From IMG/VR virus record IMGVR_UViG_3300033143_003961, positions 1-45,687 of that record: 45,687 bases of DNA. One strand, 5' to 3'. Source of the DNA: a virus. Every line of letters starts with the position of its first letter. The first letter of the stretch is position 1. Positions 7,703-14,926 of the stretch are shown one piece after another. Below the pieces are notes generated by a model. That model saw only the letters and a list, made by a program, of their open reading frames with translations. It did no database searches and had not been told where the DNA came from. The position numbers and the translations under genes were made by a program.

Positions 7703-9323
7703 TTTTGCTTAACCTCTTTTTCTTTTTATTAGTATAACCGATTTCATCGTTAGATTGCAAATTCTTCGAATAATCAAGTTTTATTTTCTCTGCTCTAAGC
7801 GGATTTATATGATACGGAAACATCCAGCACATATGCAACCCTATAGCAAAAGCCATAACTTCATCATCGTGATAGCCGTCTTGCGCATTATATGAACCAT
7901 GAGCATCTTGTATATAAGTAGACATTTCAAAAAGAAGACTATCCGGTAATTGTGCGTATTGATTCATTCTTAATTCTCCTGCAAGCTGATCGATTATTAG
8001 TTTCTTTGTTTTAACGTTTGAACTAAATCCCCACTCGATTAACCTTCCATTATTTTCCATACCCATATAATATATGTTCCGATAACCACTCTTTCCTATT
8101 TTGTAAGCAGTAGTACGTCCTCTGTCGTTGTTTTCTGGTGCTAATAATGCCTCGTTATAGTATCTTCCAACAAAGACGCTATATAGCGCTAATAACTCTG
8201 GCGCTATTCTGACCTTAACCTTAGCAACTGGAATGAATTTACTCATACTAAAAACATACATAACGCTTGCATCGTCTTGAGCTAAACCTCTTGATGTATC
8301 GATTCCAATTGTGTATTTATCTTCGACACTAGGTTCTTCAAATACCTCAAGTATTCCGTCTTCATCTTCTGTCATCTCTCCTATTAACGATATTCTATAA
8401 CGCTTAACTGATTCTAAGTGAGATGTTTCATCTTTCCTCATAGTCTCAATTAAGTGAGAATCAAAAACGTTATTACCGGAACCCAAAAAACAATCGACAT
8501 CATTCTCCGGATATTTAACTTTAAATGTTGCTAGATCATTATGCATATCCTTTAGCTTGTATCTCCGCCAAGCTATTTGCCCTGGGCTTAAATTAAAACT
8601 ACCAATTAATTCTTTCTCTTCCCCACTTAACGACTTAATAACGTCTCCCTCTTCTTCTTTCGATAGATTAAACGTATATCCCTCTTGCAGCCACCATTGG
8701 AAGAAAAAAGCCTTATACAGACTACTTCCAGACTTGGCTGAATTATAGGTTTTATGAAACTTGTTTCCGACACCATTTGCAATAGATTCAAAAATAATTT
8801 TGGTATTTTTTAAATCCAACGGAACAGATTCGGTAGATTCTGCGATCTTGTCTTCTGCGTTTTCCATAAAAGCAACTTCTGAAAAATGCATGTGCGATAT
8901 TGTAGAACTATGTGTTTGTAATGCAGTTTTATAATGGCTATCCCTATTCGCAATATACATCTCGTACTTGGTCCCAATCTTTAAAGGATACAATTTCTTT
9001 AACGTTGGAATTAAGTTGTTGTAAGCATACGAGGCCTTACGGAATAAGCCCGGCAAGTTCTTTTCTTGATCCGCTATAGTTACGGCATTAATGTTGTCAG
9101 TAAACAAGCAGTCATCTAAAAAATCAATAATACAATAAGTGCTTAACATCTGCTGTCTTGCTTTTAAAATAATATCTCGACCAGTCCTATGCTCCATAAC
9201 GTAACGTTGGATATATGTTGGTTTAAATAATATTCTCTTAAATTTTTTGTCTTGGATATAATACAGATTATTCATCCGCCAAACTTTATCGTTAAAGCAT
9301 ACAGGTAAGTCTTGTGGCTTCAT
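7677..9323 (-). CDS. terL: Terminase large subunit
   Basis: 548 residues. The ATPase part has an atypical Walker A, KARQQMLST (residues 54-62), where TerL families often have K-x-R-Q-x-G-x-S-T, and a Walker B-like HFSEVAFME near residue 150. The nuclease part has IGIDTSRGLAQDDAS (about 345), an acidic ENNDRGRT (about 400) and DGYHDDEVMAFA (about 500), giving the RNase H-like acidic set. It cuts and pumps DNA into the prohead through the portal. ATGA overlap with the preceding gene indicates translational coupling. Confidence 0.93.
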   Translation of the reverse strand: MKPQDLPVCFNDKVWRMNNLYYIQDKKFKRILFKPTYIQRYVMEHRTGRDIILKARQQMLSTYCIIDFLDDCLFTDNINAVTIADQEKNLPGLFRKASYAYNNLIPTLKKLYPLKIGTKYEMYIANRDSHYKTALQTHSSTISHMHFSEVAFMENAEDKIAESTESVPLDLKNTKIIFESIANGVGNKFHKTYNSAKSGSSLYKAFFFQWWLQEGYTFNLSKEEEGDVIKSLSGEEKELIGSFNLSPGQIAWRRYKLKDMHNDLATFKVKYPENDVDCFLGSGNNVFDSHLIETMRKDETSHLESVKRYRISLIGEMTEDEDGILEVFEEPSVEDKYTIGIDTSRGLAQDDASVMYVFSMSKFIPVAKVKVRIAPELLALYSVFVGRYYNEALLAPENNDRGRTTAYKIGKSGYRNIYYMGMENNGRLIEWGFSSNVKTKKLIIDQLAGELRMNQYAQLPDSLLFEMSTYIQDAHGSYNAQDGYHDDEVMAFAIGLHMCWMFPYHINPLRAEKIKLDYSKNLQSNDEIGYTNKKKKRLSKNELSNIMV

Positions 9324-9640
9324 TCGTTTTTCTGTTTATTTAATTCTTTAGCCATAACGTCATAAATATCTTCCTTTTGTTCCCCAATAGATATAAATTC
9401 TTTGATATGCTTGGCTATCTTAGCTGTAAGCTCAACGCCTTTTAGGTGCTCATTAATAATAGCAGGATCAACTAATGCTTTAACAGACATTCTCTCGTCT
9501 GTATTTATGAACTGTGCTCTTTTTTCAACCAAATCGATACCATTAGCCCAAATATTACACAACTTTGTCATGTAGTGCTTGGCATTAACCGCTTCTAGTG
9601 CTGTTGATATGTCATTATTTGCTGTAACTAATCCACTCAT
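9320..9640 (-). CDS. Candidate small terminase subunit
   Basis: 106 residues, mostly helical (AVNAKHYMTKLCNIWANGIDLVEKRAQF; GVELTAKIAKHIKEFISIGEQKEDIYDVMAKEL). No HTH is obvious. It precedes TerL with a 4-nt overlap, the usual place for TerS. The call rests on position and size only; it may be another packaging accessory. A long stem-loop lies just upstream of its ribosome site. Confidence 0.5.
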   Translation of the reverse strand: MSGLVTANNDISTALEAVNAKHYMTKLCNIWANGIDLVEKRAQFINTDERMSVKALVDPAIINEHLKGVELTAKIAKHIKEFISIGEQKEDIYDVMAKELNKQKNE

Positions 9641-9654
9641 TTTTATTTCCTTTT

Positions 9655-9711
9655 GGAGTATGATGACTAAAAATTAAAAAGAGAAAAGAAAATAAAGAGT
9701 CATCACACTCC
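9655..9711 (-). promoter_or_regulatory. Long stem-loop upstream of the terminase operon
   Basis: Two 14-nt arms (GGAGTATGATGACT at 9655-9668 and AGTCATCACACTCC at 9698-9711) pair with one mismatch around a 29-nt loop that is pure purine/T on the plus strand. It sits directly 5' of the ribosome site of the candidate TerS gene in the leftward transcript. It could control translation, or be a protein-binding or packaging site; no T-run supports simple termination. Confidence 0.5.
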
Positions 9712-9721
9712 TGACAATGAA

Positions 9722-9735
9722 AAGAACATGTTCTT
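9722..9735. promoter_or_regulatory. 14-bp perfect palindrome, operator candidate
   Basis: AAGAACATGTTCTT is fully self-complementary. It lies just downstream (leftward) of a TATACA -10-like box near 9745, where I see only a poor -35. It looks like a dimeric regulator site controlling terminase genes; the promoter itself is uncertain. Confidence 0.4.
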
Positions 9736-9771
9736 ACATTGTATACTATTTATTTTTAAAACTCCAACAAA

Positions 9772-10239
9772 CTACGTTATTTTTTCCCATAACAACTTGC
9801 ATAATTCCACGTCATACCCACTATCATGTAGCTTGGAACGATCAACTTCAATACCTTCTCTCTCACATGCTTCCGATAACTTATATCGCCTACCATGAAG
9901 GTTCTTATACTCAACCATGCAACACTTTAAGTCCTTAGCATTAGATAGCTTGTTGCTAAAGAAACTCTTGTCAAAACTAACATTATAAGCGATAACAATC
10001 CGATCTTTAAGCATCCCAAGTAATCGCTCTTCATCATGTTTAAATTCTGGCATACCTTTAACCATCTCGTCAGTAATCCCATGAATATGAGAATTCTCTA
10101 TCTTGAACTCATATCCCGGATTATACATATACTTAAATGTCTGTCGATAATCAATAAGGCTCACACTCAACACCCGATCATTAACCGGATGAAATCCTGT
10201 TGTCTCAATATCTATAAATATCGGTATATCTGTACTCAT
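9772..10239 (-). CDS. DEDD-family 3'-5' exonuclease (DnaQ-like)
   Basis: 155 residues from ATG 10239, chosen over an upstream GTG because GGAAAGG lies at the right distance. Exo I: FIDIETTGF (Asp10, Glu12); IHGITDEMV near 51; Exo II: AYNVSFDKSFF near 88; Exo III: LHDSGYDVELC near 140, with the His-x4-Asp spacing of the DEDDh type. It is a stand-alone exonuclease domain without a polymerase, so it may trim ends, proofread in trans or recycle nucleotides. Leftward early/middle cluster. Confidence 0.85.
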   Translation of the reverse strand: MSTDIPIFIDIETTGFHPVNDRVLSVSLIDYRQTFKYMYNPGYEFKIENSHIHGITDEMVKGMPEFKHDEERLLGMLKDRIVIAYNVSFDKSFFSNKLSNAKDLKCCMVEYKNLHGRRYKLSEACEREGIEVDRSKLHDSGYDVELCKLLWEKIT

Positions 10240-10282
10240 ATCTACCTTTCCTACCACGCCACCCACTAACTAAAACTCATAA

Positions 10283-10615
10283 CTAAAAAGGAACCTCTTC
10301 CTTTAACTCACATTCTTCCTCTATGTTAGTAAGGACACCTTTTTCACAAACAGACTTATCTGTTTCATATAAACATCCATCACAAAAAGGATTTTTTTTC
10401 AGTATCAGTTTGACATTCTCCCTATACTTATAATCTAAGTCACAATAAGTTTGTAAATCATTGACGGTATCTTTTATACTACCCAACAATGGACCAATAT
10501 GTTTACTCTCGTGATACTTATCCTTAACCTCATCCTTGTACTTATATTCAGCTGTCACAACCTTATTGCCACTCTTGCTAATCTCTAAGTCTATACTCAA
10601 TGTTAAGATGTTCAT
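10283..10615 (-). CDS. Hypothetical protein with Cys cluster (110 aa)
   Basis: ATGA-coupled to the upstream gene. The N-terminal half is beta-like with alternating charges (LTLSIDLEISKSGNKVVTAEYKYKDEV). The C-terminal part has FCDGCLYETDKSVCEKG and one more Cys, a possible metal site that resembles the FCEGCKYYKGQRWCIKG motif of its neighbour. Function unknown; the shared motif hints at a common fold or partner. Confidence 0.7.
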   Translation of the reverse strand: MNILTLSIDLEISKSGNKVVTAEYKYKDEVKDKYHESKHIGPLLGSIKDTVNDLQTYCDLDYKYRENVKLILKKNPFCDGCLYETDKSVCEKGVLTNIEEECELKEEVPF

Positions 10616-11085
10616 AGCGACACAACTTCCTTATGCTTACAAAACTTCCTGTCAATCAATTTATGCGTCCTCATCCCCTTTATACACCAACGTTGCCCTT
10701 TATAATATTTGCAGCCTTCACAAAATCCAACTTCATTCTCCTTCCCAAACCCAAATTCTCTAAGAAAATTACTCACAACCGCTTCGTGTTCCGCTATCTC
10801 GTCTTTCATTAACTCCTTTAAATTTCCAATCCTGCGAGAATACAACCTAGGTACATCATTCAACTGTTCCTTTAAGCTAACAACCACACTATTCAATTTG
10901 TCATTTTCTTTACTTCCCTCTTTAATAACTCCCTCTAATTCATTAATCCTACAAAACAAACTTGCCATATTTCTTTTGTTCTCTAACTCATTATCCCTGT
11001 CTATCGTCATTATCCTGTTTCTCAATCCAACAACCACACTATTTAACTCGCTTATCTTCTCCAAATATCTCTTCTTCCCAAACAT
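10612..11085 (-). CDS. Coiled-coil protein with C-terminal Cys motif
   Basis: 157 residues, first gene behind the strong leftward promoter, AAGGAG site. Residues 5-85 are helical/coiled coil with a repeated LNSVVVxL motif (residues about 14 and 64). The C-terminus holds FCEGCKYYKGQRWCIKG...FCKH, four Cys fit for zinc. Not recognised. Its first position suggests an early regulator or host-interaction factor; that is inference. Confidence 0.7.
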   Translation of the reverse strand: MFGKKRYLEKISELNSVVVGLRNRIMTIDRDNELENKRNMASLFCRINELEGVIKEGSKENDKLNSVVVSLKEQLNDVPRLYSRRIGNLKELMKDEIAEHEAVVSNFLREFGFGKENEVGFCEGCKYYKGQRWCIKGMRTHKLIDRKFCKHKEVVSL

Positions 11086-11121
11086 ATTCTCTCTCCTTTT
11101 CTCTTTTTTTACTACTCTTCA

Positions 11122-11149
11122 ACTATACCATAGAATAAACAACTGTCAA
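11122..11149 (-). promoter_or_regulatory. Strong leftward promoter
   Basis: Minus strand -35 TTGACA (11149-11144), 16-nt spacer, -10 TATAGT (11127-11122), about 35 nt before the coiled-coil gene start at 11085. The spacer contains CCATAGAAT (plus 11128-11136), shared with the operator-like site at the rightward promoter, which hints at common control. Confidence 0.7.
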
Positions 11150-11237
11150 ATACTACCTCAGATTATTTTATCATCCCAAACTATTTCTTTTTTCTAGGTC
11201 TGGTTCCTTCCTTGAAAATTACTTGCAAAAATTTACT

Positions 11238-11304
11238 GGTGGGGCAGGGTCATGATATATCCGGGTACGGGGGGATAAAGGCCATGGGCAAGGGGGCACG
11301 GGGT
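11238..11304 (+). other. G-rich island, potential G-quadruplex
   Basis: In an otherwise AT-rich genome the plus strand carries runs of 4, 3, 3, 6, 3, 5 and 4 G within 67 nt. The last four runs are separated by loops of 11, 3 and 3 nt, which fits a G-quadruplex rule. It lies in the divergent control region between leftward and rightward early promoters. A replication, packaging or regulatory role is possible. Confidence 0.6.
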
Positions 11305-11419
11305 CAACTAACCAAGCAATCAATCATCGCCTGCCTGCCTACAACCCAGCAACAGCAACGCATTGAGCACATTCTATAATAATGGTTCGCTAAGAATAAA
11401 GGGATCAACTTAATATTTA

Positions 11420-11437
11420 ACATAATATATATTATGT
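11420..11437. promoter_or_regulatory. 18-bp perfect palindrome
   Basis: ACATAATATATATTATGT equals its own reverse complement. It lies 35 nt upstream of the HNH gene's -35 box. It is a candidate regulator site or melting element; its AT-only core means chance is not excluded. Confidence 0.4.
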
Positions 11438-11471
11438 CACTACCTGTTCTCTAATTATCTTCCTATCGTGC

Positions 11472-11500
11472 TTGATTACTAACTTTATTAGTGTTACTAT
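11472..11500 (+). promoter_or_regulatory. Rightward promoter for the HNH gene
   Basis: -35 TTGATT (11472-11477), 17-nt spacer, -10 TACTAT (11495-11500), about 36 nt before ATG 11536 with its AAAGGAG site. Confidence 0.55.
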
Positions 11501-11535
11501 CTTACATAATACATATCTATAAAGGAGTAATAACT

Positions 11536-12045
11536 ATGAAACAAGAAGAAAAGATCAAGATTAAGCGTTTATATCTGCAAGGCGATAGTATGCGTCAAAT
11601 CACCGGGAAAACAGGCTACAGCAGGCAAACCGTTCATTTAGTCGCTAAAGAATACGGATTAATGCCCAGAAGATCAGTAATTAAGAAGATATGTCCGGTT
11701 TGCAATAAGGAATACACAACTCAATTCAAAAACCAAAAGGTCTATTGTTCGCAGGCCTGTTATATCAAGCACATGAAGCAGAACAATATAAGCTATGGGA
11801 ATAAGAAATATAAGGGAAAGAGCGTAAGAAACTGGCAAAGACAAGCAAGAAACATAGCGATTGAAGCTATTGACGACTTATGGCAAAAACTATTTGTTGT
11901 TCATCATAATGACGGAGATATTAGCAATAACAGCAGATCAAACCTGTTTGTATTCTTCTCTCAATCAGGACACTTGGCGTATCATCACAGATCAAGGATA
12001 GATTCCAGAACCAAGCCAAAGGGATCAGAGGGAATACAACTATAA
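11536..12045 (+). CDS. HNH endonuclease with N-terminal HTH
   Basis: 169 residues; ATG chosen for AAAGGAG 8 nt upstream. Residues 5-40 form a resolvase/transposase-type HTH (IKRLYLQGDSMRQITGKTGYSRQTVHLVAKEYG). Residues about 53-75 have CPVC and CSQAC (zinc). Residues about 127-160 carry VHHNDGDISNNSRSNLFVFF and a later YHHRSR, the HNH signature. It may be a free-standing homing endonuclease or a genome-processing nuclease. It sits alone beside the control region with its own promoter, as homing enzymes often do. Confidence 0.85.
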   Translation: MKQEEKIKIKRLYLQGDSMRQITGKTGYSRQTVHLVAKEYGLMPRRSVIKKICPVCNKEYTTQFKNQKVYCSQACYIKHMKQNNISYGNKKYKGKSVRNWQRQARNIAIEAIDDLWQKLFVVHHNDGDISNNSRSNLFVFFSQSGHLAYHHRSRIDSRTKPKGSEGIQL

Positions 12046-12059
12046 TCTATATCGTATTA

Positions 12060-12083
12060 TTGCGATATTGCGATATTGCGATG
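12060..12083 (+). repeat. Three tandem 8-bp repeats
   Basis: TTGCGATA, TTGCGATA, TTGCGATG in direct tandem, just after the HNH stop codon. Iteron-like or slippage product. Confidence 0.7.
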
Positions 12084-12516
12084 TCTCTCTCTATGTCGGA
12101 GCGCTATCCAAGATACACGATAGAATAAAAAGAAGAGACAAAAAAGGAACAATAACAAGCAGGAACAATAACAAAAAGCAAAGAAACTAAAAAAAAGCAA
12201 TAATAACAAGCAGCAGGAACAATAAAAAAAGACTATACCGAACGGTAGGTATAAAGAAACAATAACAAACAGAATAAAAGCAACAAAATAAGCAATGACG
12301 AGTAATGCATTTTAAAAATGCGAAACCTATTAAAACGTGCTAAAAGAGAAGTAAAACCTTAATGCCATAGTATTAGAAGAGTAGTAAAAAGCTCTTAGAG
12401 AAGCAATAAGAAGAAGAAAAACAAAGAAGAAACAGGTATATTTCTATTATATATATACTTAGGGCTATATTTAGCCTATTTAGTAGAAGAAAAAAAAAGA
12501 AAGATTAAAATAGCTA

Positions 12517-12557
12517 TTGCATTCCTTGGAATGTTGTTATATACTATTCCATAGAAT
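12517..12557 (+). promoter_or_regulatory. Rightward early promoter with two operator-like repeats
   Basis: -35 TTGCAT (12517-12522), 17-nt spacer, -10 TATACT (12540-12545). CATTCC-TT-GGAATG (12520-12533) overlaps the -35 and spacer; ATTC-CATA-GAAT (12546-12557) overlaps the start site. The shared ATTC/GAAT half-sites 25 bp apart look like a repressor operator pair. The second site shares CCATAGAAT with the leftward promoter. It drives the SSB/replication operon. No obvious repressor gene is visible. Confidence 0.65.
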
Positions 12558-12579
12558 GAATAAGAAAGGAGGTAGAAAA

Positions 12580-12786
12580 ATGAAGATATTAAAAGGATAT
12601 CAAGACTTGATAGACAGCCGTCCAACCGATCAAAAAGTAGTTGCTGAATTGATCAAGGATGGAATAGTAATGGCTGGAGGTATTGATAATATCGTAATTA
12701 CGAAGAATCAGATTATAGTATCTGATATCGGTTGTAATGGTCGTGATAATTCAGTAATACTAAGAAGGAAAGGAGGGAAAATATAA
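12580..12786 (+). CDS. Small hypothetical protein, first of early operon
   Basis: 68 residues from ATG 12580 with AAGGAGG; an upstream ATG in frame lies inside the promoter and is not used. Sequence MKILKGYQDLIDSRPTDQK... then VAGG-type beta strands (DNIVITKNQIIVSDIGCNGRDNSVILRR). Leader gene of the rightward operon, so expressed early. Family not recognised. Confidence 0.7.
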   Translation: MKILKGYQDLIDSRPTDQKVVAELIKDGIVMAGGIDNIVITKNQIIVSDIGCNGRDNSVILRRKGGKI

Positions 12787-12790
12787 AAAA

Positions 12791-12952
12791 ATGAACACCA
12801 ATCAAAAAATGTTAAAAAAAGTAAAAGCTCAAAATATTAATCTAACTACATTAATTAGATTAATACGGGCTAATGACACAAAAGAGTTGACAATGTCTAT
12901 TACAAAAACACCGGAAACAATTTTTTTGACACGTATTACATCACTAAACTAA
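12791..12952 (+). CDS. Small hypothetical protein (53 aa)
   Basis: ATG 12791 follows the previous stop by 4 nt; GGAGGG lies about 13 nt upstream, a long spacing. Basic N-terminus (MNTNQKMLKKVKAQNINL), then LIRLIRANDTKELTMSI. It could be a small regulator; no motif is clear. Confidence 0.5.
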   Translation: MNTNQKMLKKVKAQNINLTTLIRLIRANDTKELTMSITKTPETIFLTRITSLN

Positions 12953-12974
12953 AAATACAAAAGGAGAAATAATT

Positions 12975-13295
12975 ATGTCAGCATATAATCACGTTACTTT
13001 AGTAGGAAATTTGGTAAAGGACCCAGAGACTAAAAAAGTAGGTAAGAAAACCAAAACTGATTTTATAATTGCGGTTGATCGATACAATAAAGAAAATCCC
13101 GGAATTGATTATTTTAACATTGTAACCTGGGGAAAATTAGCCGATGTTTGTTTTGAGTACCTAGAAAAAGGCAAAAAAGTACTTGTTGATGGTCGCTTAG
13201 GCATTCGACAAGCCACAAAAAACTGGAAAAGTGTTTGGCTTACCGAAATAACTTGCGATAACATAAAGTTTTTGACAAATAAAGGAGTAAAATAA
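12975..13295 (+). CDS. ssb: Single-stranded DNA-binding protein
   Basis: 106 residues, AAAGGAG site. OB-fold SSB pattern from the start: NHVTLVGNLVKDPETKKVG, then DFIIAVDRYNKENPGIDYFNIVTWGKLADVCFEYLEKGKKVLVDGRL. It ends right after the OB fold (ITCDNIKFLTNKGVK), lacking the Gly-rich linker and acidic tip that recruit host partners. It would protect single strands in replication and in RecT-like annealing. First recognisable replication gene of the operon. Confidence 0.92.
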   Translation: MSAYNHVTLVGNLVKDPETKKVGKKTKTDFIIAVDRYNKENPGIDYFNIVTWGKLADVCFEYLEKGKKVLVDGRLGIRQATKNWKSVWLTEITCDNIKFLTNKGVK

Positions 13296-13296
13296 C

Positions 13297-13635
13297 ATGA
13301 TTAATTATAATAAATTTTTTGCTTTGGTGGAGGAAAAAGAATGGCAAGACGACGCAAAAAAGATTAATGCTTTATTAGAAAAACACAAGATAAAACAAGT
13401 GATCAAAGCTTTAGATTTTCCAGAACTTAAAGAGCTACTAATAAAGCGTCCGAAAATAGCCAAACAACTCGCAAATTTTGAGTCTTGGGGGTGGTGTAAA
13501 GACTATTTGTTTGTATCGGGGCTAACAAACAATTGTGATGTGTGCAAAGTTGAGCACGATGGCGAAGAATTGCGCTGGAATCTATTTTCTAAATCTATTG
13601 AAAATATTTTAAATCAATTAAAGGGGGCGGAATAA
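13297..13635 (+). CDS. Hypothetical protein (112 aa)
   Basis: Starts 1 nt after the SSB stop; AAAGGAG overlaps the SSB end. Helical N-terminus (FFALVEEKEWQDDAKKINALLEKHKIKQVIKALDFPELKELL), then CDVCKVEHDGEELRW, one CxxC. Coupled to SSB, so perhaps a replication accessory; function not recognised. Confidence 0.7.
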   Translation: MINYNKFFALVEEKEWQDDAKKINALLEKHKIKQVIKALDFPELKELLIKRPKIAKQLANFESWGWCKDYLFVSGLTNNCDVCKVEHDGEELRWNLFSKSIENILNQLKGAE

Positions 13636-13805
13636 TGGAAAAATTATCAACAAACGAAACAAATAATAAATTAGGCCTGTGCGATTCTTGCGCAGGCTTA
13701 ATCTTCGCTATTAAGAAAGAATTATCAAAAGAATATTCTAGCAAAAACTATCTGGACGAGAAAATAAGAAAAGCAATAACGACATTAAATTGTTTAAAGC
13801 TATGA
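13635..13805 (+). CDS. Small CxxC protein (56 aa)
   Basis: Overlaps the previous stop by 1 nt; GGGGGCGG site. Contains LCDSCAGLIFAIKKELSKEYSSKNYLDEKIRKAI, a single CxxC followed by helix. Unknown function. Confidence 0.6.
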   Translation: MEKLSTNETNNKLGLCDSCAGLIFAIKKELSKEYSSKNYLDEKIRKAITTLNCLKL

Positions 13806-13894
13806 AGTTATCCAGTAATAAGCTTTATATGTTAAAATTATTAATTCAAGGAAAAAAAGAAAGGAAGAAAAAAGCATGGTTAAAAACAAAATAA
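13802..13894 (+). CDS. Possible 30-aa basic peptide
   Basis: ATG overlaps the preceding stop (ATGA) and the frame overlaps the next gene by 19 nt. MKLSSNKLYMLKLLIQGKKERKKKAWLKTK is basic. No Shine-Dalgarno beyond coupling; it may only be a spacer carrying the next gene's GAAAGGAAG site. Confidence 0.25.
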   Translation: MKLSSNKLYMLKLLIQGKKERKKKAWLKTK

Positions 13895-14097
13895 ACGTAG
13901 ATATTGAGAAGCTCAATAAACGACTCTTAGCAGGTCAAACACTTCAACAGATAGTAGACAATACACCCTATAAAAGAAATGGCGTGTACCTTAATTTGTT
14001 GCGCAATGGATATACTAAAGTAATTCAGTATGTTCCAATTAATGACACATTAAAAGCAGAGAAAGAAATTGACGGAAACGATTCACCTATCTATTAA
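13876..14097 (+). CDS. Small HTH-like protein
   Basis: 73 residues, GAAAGGAAG site. IEKLNKRLLAGQTLQQIVDNTPYKRNGVYLNLLRNGY has the spacing of a short helix-turn-helix. The C-terminus is acidic and its last 29 nt overlap the next ORF. Could be a small transcription factor; moderate doubt. Confidence 0.6.
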   Translation: MVKNKINVDIEKLNKRLLAGQTLQQIVDNTPYKRNGVYLNLLRNGYTKVIQYVPINDTLKAEKEIDGNDSPIY

Positions 14098-14350
14098 CAG
14101 TCAATCGCTATCAATAGCCGCCGACGACTGGATATATCAGCACGGCGGTTATTTTAATGCATCAAAAAAGGTTTTAAGACTTTTACAAAAAAACACGCCA
14201 TTTATTAATGAGATCCAAGACACAGCTTTAGAGCTAGAAATCCAACCATTTTTACTCAAACAAATTATTTTAAATCTAAGGTTATCAAAAGAATGGACTT
14301 CAAAAGCTATAGAATATCGGCGGAGTACGGCCAAAAAACTGGAAACTTAA
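14069..14350 (+). CDS. Hypothetical helical protein, TTG start
   Basis: 93 residues from TTG 14069 with GAGAAAG upstream; no ATG is available in the first part. Mainly alpha-helical (ADDWIYQHGGYFNASKKVLRLLQKN; LRLSKEWTSKAIEYRRSTAKKLET). Not recognised. It overlaps the upstream gene by 29 nt, so translational coupling is likely. Confidence 0.6.
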   Translation: MTETIHLSINSQSLSIAADDWIYQHGGYFNASKKVLRLLQKNTPFINEIQDTALELEIQPFLLKQIILNLRLSKEWTSKAIEYRRSTAKKLET

Positions 14351-14388
14351 AAATCTAATACCCATACCTAAAAAAGCGAGGAATAAAC

Positions 14389-14691
14389 ATGAAACAAAAT
14401 AAACAATGTCCAAAATGTAATACCCTGATCGATAAGATCGGCAATTATCTAATATGTCCAAACTGTGATTATTACAGAAAAACAGAGAAAGCTGTGACTA
14501 AAGAGCGAGCAATAAAAAATAGAGTAATTAAAAGGCGTAAGTTTAGTGAAGAAAAGGTACAGGAAATTATCAAAATGTATAAAAAAGAGGGATCTGTAAT
14601 AAATATTAGCGAAAAACACGGAATATCAAAAGTTTATTGCCGTAAATTATTAATAGATGCCGGAGTTTGGATAAAAGTTTATAAAAAGTAA
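14389..14691 (+). CDS. Zinc-ribbon plus HTH protein
   Basis: 100 residues, GCGAGG site. Residues 7-26 are a zinc ribbon, CPKCNTLIDKIGNYLICPNC. Residues about 50-90 are a resolvase-like HTH (KFSEEKVQEIIKMYKKEGSVINISEKHGISKVYCRKLL). Likely a small DNA-binding regulator. Its HTH resembles that of the HNH gene product in type. Confidence 0.75.
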   Translation: MKQNKQCPKCNTLIDKIGNYLICPNCDYYRKTEKAVTKERAIKNRVIKRRKFSEEKVQEIIKMYKKEGSVINISEKHGISKVYCRKLLIDAGVWIKVYKK

Positions 14692-14692
14692 T

Positions 14693-14721
14693 TTGCTTTT
14701 TAGTTTTTCGTTCTGTATACT
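14693..14721 (+). promoter_or_regulatory. Rightward internal promoter
   Basis: -35 TTGCTT (14693-14698), 17-nt spacer, -10 TATACT (14716-14721), just after the zinc/HTH gene and 34 nt before the next ATG. The -10 is identical to that of the operon's main promoter. Confidence 0.6.
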
Positions 14722-14755
14722 ATAAAAAAGTAGGAAGTAAGAAAGTGGGTGAGAA

Positions 14756-14914
14756 ATGGAAATCAACGAAAATGAAATAACTAGCATATCTAAAAAGAAT
14801 TTAGGGCAGTTATTGACGACACTAGATGCAATGAATACCAGCGAAGGCGTGAAAGCAATTGTTAAGACTTTTTTTTGGAAAACAATTGACGATATTAAAA
14901 ATAAAAGTAAGTAA
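14756..14914 (+). CDS. Small hypothetical protein (52 aa)
   Basis: ATG 14756 behind GGGTGAG. MEINENEITSISKKNLGQLLTTLDAMNTSEGV... is helical and ends IDDIKNKSK. First gene after an internal promoter. Not recognised. Confidence 0.6.
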   Translation: MEINENEITSISKKNLGQLLTTLDAMNTSEGVKAIVKTFFWKTIDDIKNKSK

Positions 14915-14926
14915 GTGAGGTTAGCT

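Larger units (their letters stand above)
11150..11535. other. Divergent control region without genes
   Basis: 386 bp between the leftward early genes and the rightward HNH gene. It holds a G-rich island, an 18-bp palindrome and the HNH promoter, listed separately. The remaining parts (11150-11237 and 11305-11419) show no gene or clear signal. Confidence 0.7.
12046..12579. other. A-rich gene-free region, possible replication or control region
   Basis: No ORF with a ribosome site. Contents: three tandem 8-mers TTGCGATA/TTGCGATG (12060-12083); degenerate AACAATAACAA/AGCAGGAAC repeats (about 12149-12270) on a strand nearly free of T; TACCGAACGGTA inverted repeat (12237-12248) within TATACC/GGTATA; GCATTTT-A-AAAATGC palindrome (about 12307-12321); GGCTA-TATT-TAGCC hairpin (about 12462-12475); and the promoter/operator at 12517. 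The strand asymmetry and repeats would suit an origin or a long leader. Confidence 0.5.

Noticed and set aside
10709-11197. 162-aa rightward ORF opposite the coiled-coil gene
   Set aside because: Ser/Leu/Phe-rich shadow of a Lys/Glu coiled-coil gene, no ribosome site.
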